Origin: Crocinitomicaceae bacterium
GTDB taxonomy: Bacteria > Bacteroidota > Bacteroidia > Flavobacteriales_D > Crocinitomicaceae
DNA: 64,000 nucleotides
Assembly (NCBI GenBank): GCA_023262855.1
Contig: JALQYQ010000038.1
Span: 1 to 64,000 of the forward strand
Direction of reading: 5' to 3'
Part shown: positions 62,470 to 64,000 of the stretch, piece by piece
Layout: the number at the start of each line of letters is the position of its first letter
Position numbering within the stretch: the first letter of the stretch is position 1
Translations under genes and position numbers: made by a program
The notes under the pieces: model-generated
What the model saw: only the letters and a program-made list of their open reading frames with translations
Told to the model about the DNA's origin: nothing
Database searches by the model: none

Positions 62470-62745
62470 TTATTTTGCCATCAATTGATCTTCAGATGAA
62501 GATGCAATTGCACTTTTTTCAATTCTAATTTTTGTTCCTTCTGAACTGATTAAAACCGTAGAATCTGCCATTTCTAAAATTTTACCATGGATTCCACCAA
62601 TCGTAACAACTTTATCACCTGGTTTCATTGCCTCACGGAATTTTTTTAATTCTTTTTGTTTTTTCATTTGTGGACGAATCATGAAAAAGTAGAAAACTAC
62701 CAACATCATGACAATCATCATTAACGAACTTGCGCCTCCTTGCAT
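62470..62745 (-). CDS. yajC: Preprotein translocase subunit YajC
   Basis: A 91-residue protein with one N-terminal transmembrane helix (SLMMIVMMLVVFYFFMIRPQ) and the YajC core (KKFREAMKPGDKVVTIGGIH, GKILEMADSTVLISSEGTKI). An accessory of the SecDF complex in protein export. It is 26 bp after the DUF1573 gene and belongs to the nusB-DUF1573-yajC operon, an arrangement I recall as common in Bacteroidota. Confidence 0.95.
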   Translation of the reverse strand: MQGGASSLMMIVMMLVVFYFFMIRPQMKKQKELKKFREAMKPGDKVVTIGGIHGKILEMADSTVLISSEGTKIRIEKSAIASSSEDQLMAK

Positions 62746-62771
62746 ATTCTTTTATTTAATTGTTTGTGTTA

Positions 62772-63164
62772 TTATTTAATATTTGCTTTAATCACCAATT
62801 GTGTCACTGACGGTTCTGTGTTAGCCACCACATTCAATGATTTAGATAATGGAGATCCTGCTTGAGCATTTTTTGTCGCTACGTCAGCTTTGATAATTGC
62901 TTCTTCTCCTGGTTTGATTGGCTTCTCAGGCTTTTCAGCAACAGTACAAGAACATCCTGGTTTTACTTCCGCAATAATTAAGGGATAATTTCCAGTGTTT
63001 TTAACAACAAATTGAGCTTTAATCACTTCACCTTTAACGACAGTTCCGCCATCAAATACAGGTTCAACTTGCATCGATGTTTTGTTTCCAACTTCGACTT
63101 GATCCGTGTTGTTACACGCCATCATCAAGAACAAAACTGGTAGAAAGAAAACTATTTTTTTCAT
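62772..63164 (-). CDS. DUF1573 lipoprotein
   Basis: A 130-residue lipoprotein (lipobox LMMACN). The DUF1573 beta-sandwich is seen in FDGGTVVKGEVIKAQFVVKN, PLIIAEVKPGCSCTVAEKPE and IKPGEEAIIKADVATKN. The family resembles an ASPM/MSP-type Ig fold. Function not established; possibly an envelope structural factor. It sits 12 bp after nusB and 26 bp before yajC. Confidence 0.92.
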   Translation of the reverse strand: MKKIVFFLPVLFLMMACNNTDQVEVGNKTSMQVEPVFDGGTVVKGEVIKAQFVVKNTGNYPLIIAEVKPGCSCTVAEKPEKPIKPGEEAIIKADVATKNAQAGSPLSKSLNVVANTEPSVTQLVIKANIK

Positions 63165-63176
63165 CGTATTTGTTTT

Positions 63177-64000
63177 TTAATTCATTAAACCACGACCAAT
63201 TTTCACAATCTTTTTTTCAGCTTGTAAACGATCAATCGCTTTATCTAAAATTCCATTTATAAATCCGTTACTTTTAGGAGTACTATAAAATTTAGAAATC
63301 TCAATGTACTCGTTCAGTGTAACTTTTGTTGGGATATTGCTAAAAACCTGCAATTCTGTAATCGCCATTTTCATTAGAATAACATCCATCTTTGCGATGC
63401 GATCTAATTCCCAGTTTTTTGTCAAATCATCGATTAAAACTTCATTTTCTTTATCCATTGAGATGGTTTTTCTCAATAAATCACGAATAAAGTCTTGCTC
63501 ATCATCATCCACTTTGTACAATGGAAGTAATTCAAGTACTTCTCCTTCATTCGCCGTTTTCAATGTTTTCAATACCATTGAACAAGCTAAATCGATATCA
63601 TCAATCCAATGAATGCTTTTCTCTTCAAAGAAATTGTACAACAATTCTGAATTCGCAATTTCAACTTTGAACAATTCTAAAGCAAAGGCTTTATCATCTT
63701 CGAACGTTCGCGCTTCGATGTTCATGTATTCAAAATAGATTTCGCTATCTTTTATTGTCAAGAACATTTTTCGGAACATTTCGTGATGCTCATCTCCTAT
63801 CCAATTCACTTTACGTTCTTCAGACAAGCGACGCAATTCTTTATTTTCCTCCAACATTAAAATAATCTTGTTATCGATAAACTTTGTGTTTGGATTCAAA
63901 TCCTCTTCTGTTGGACGAATTTTCTTGGTATTTTCCTCGATTCTATTTTCAGCAATTACTTTAATCTCTGAAAATGTCAACAACAAGTATAAATACAAAT
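63177..64000 (-). CDS. nusB: Transcription antitermination factor NusB, 5' end cut by the window
   Basis: At least 273 residues; the true start lies beyond 64000, because Bacteroidota NusB is normally about 310 residues and begins with a conserved N-terminal helix that is missing here. The apparent ATG near the edge (MYLYLLLTFSEIKV) falls inside the family. The C-terminal half is the NusB domain: RIAKMDVILMKMAITELQVF and KVTLNEYIEISKFYSTPKS, GFINGILDKAI. The N-terminal part is a Bacteroidota-specific extension. NusB acts in rRNA antitermination with NusE. Confidence 0.93.
   Translation of the reverse strand, partial: LYLYLLLTFSEIKVIAENRIEENTKKIRPTEEDLNPNTKFIDNKIILMLEENKELRRLSEERKVNWIGDEHHEMFRKMFLTIKDSEIYFEYMNIEARTFEDDKAFALELFKVEIANSELLYNFFEEKSIHWIDDIDLACSMVLKTLKTANEGEVLELLPLYKVDDDEQDFIRDLLRKTISMDKENEVLIDDLTKNWELDRIAKMDVILMKMAITELQVFSNIPTKVTLNEYIEISKFYSTPKSNGFINGILDKAIDRLQAEKKIVKIGRGLMN

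Overview
The window is a chromosomal piece of a Bacteroidota bacterium, most likely Flavobacteriales and perhaps a Fluviicola/Crocinitomicaceae relative. Supporting signs are T9SS C-terminal sorting domains on very large secreted proteins, a short RpoD-type sigma factor without region 1.1, a TAnnTTTG-type promoter before rpoD, several CarboxypepD_reg/TonB-dependent outer-membrane proteins, a roughly 480-residue GAPDH, a BatA-like protein next to a dihydroorotase homologue, and an extended NusB. The genus is inference; no rRNA is present.

Layout. (1) 1-4.9 kb: a repeat-rich border with a TonB-C protein, a lipoprotein, an unknown gene, heptanucleotide arrays, REP-like hairpins and a 16-copy 21-bp minisatellite. 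(2) 4.9-19.3 kb: a defence island. It holds a dGTPase-like HD hydrolase paired with a DUF3800 protein, a complete type I restriction system (hsdR-hsdM-hsdS), two small genes, a 990-residue reverse transcriptase-nitrilase fusion (DRT type 1/UG1 architecture), and a two-gene unit encoding a GGCT-like/HEPN fusion and a small unknown protein. The 14-19 kb part is visibly richer in A+T than its surroundings. (3) 19.4-21.6 kb: a second repeat yard with a membrane-anchored PD-(D/E)XK-like gene lying between two 89-bp direct repeats. (4) 21.6-30.8 kb: two giant T9SS-secreted proteins, one with a long glycine-rich block and one a GH18-CUB chitinase-like enzyme, with tRNA-Met(CAT) between them. (5) 30.9-44.7 kb: envelope and housekeeping genes (ICMT-like methyltransferase, START-like protein, LptF/G permease, three glycosyltransferases, ribBA, LolD-like ATPase, TIGR02757 protein, BatA-like protein, dihydroorotase homologue, methyltransferase). 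(6) 44.7-54.6 kb, minus strand: outer-membrane receptor, MarR-OsmC pair with a likely operator, beta-mannosidase, glycosylasparaginase, MltG, GNAT, unknown gene, DapF. (7) 54.7-64 kb: HtrA protease, RpoD, GAPDH, a TonB receptor with a small Cys/His-rich secreted protein, two Cys-rich lipoproteins, YajC, DUF1573 and NusB, which is cut by the window edge.

The most interesting part is 4.9-19.3 kb. The RT-nitrilase keeps both the YVDD polymerase motif and a Glu-Lys-Cys nitrilase triad. Directly downstream is a gene that appears to join a gamma-glutamylcyclotransferase-like fold to a HEPN domain with an Rx4H motif, overlapping a 112-codon gene. I do not recognise that pair as a described system. 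It could be an independent toxin-type defence module or an accessory to the RT.

A second theme is the intergenic DNA. Short 7-8 bp words are arrayed in tandem, different words at different loci, and several arrays lie next to small hairpins or a constant block beginning AAACCAA-n-CTATTT. Several palindrome families lie scattered among these arrays.
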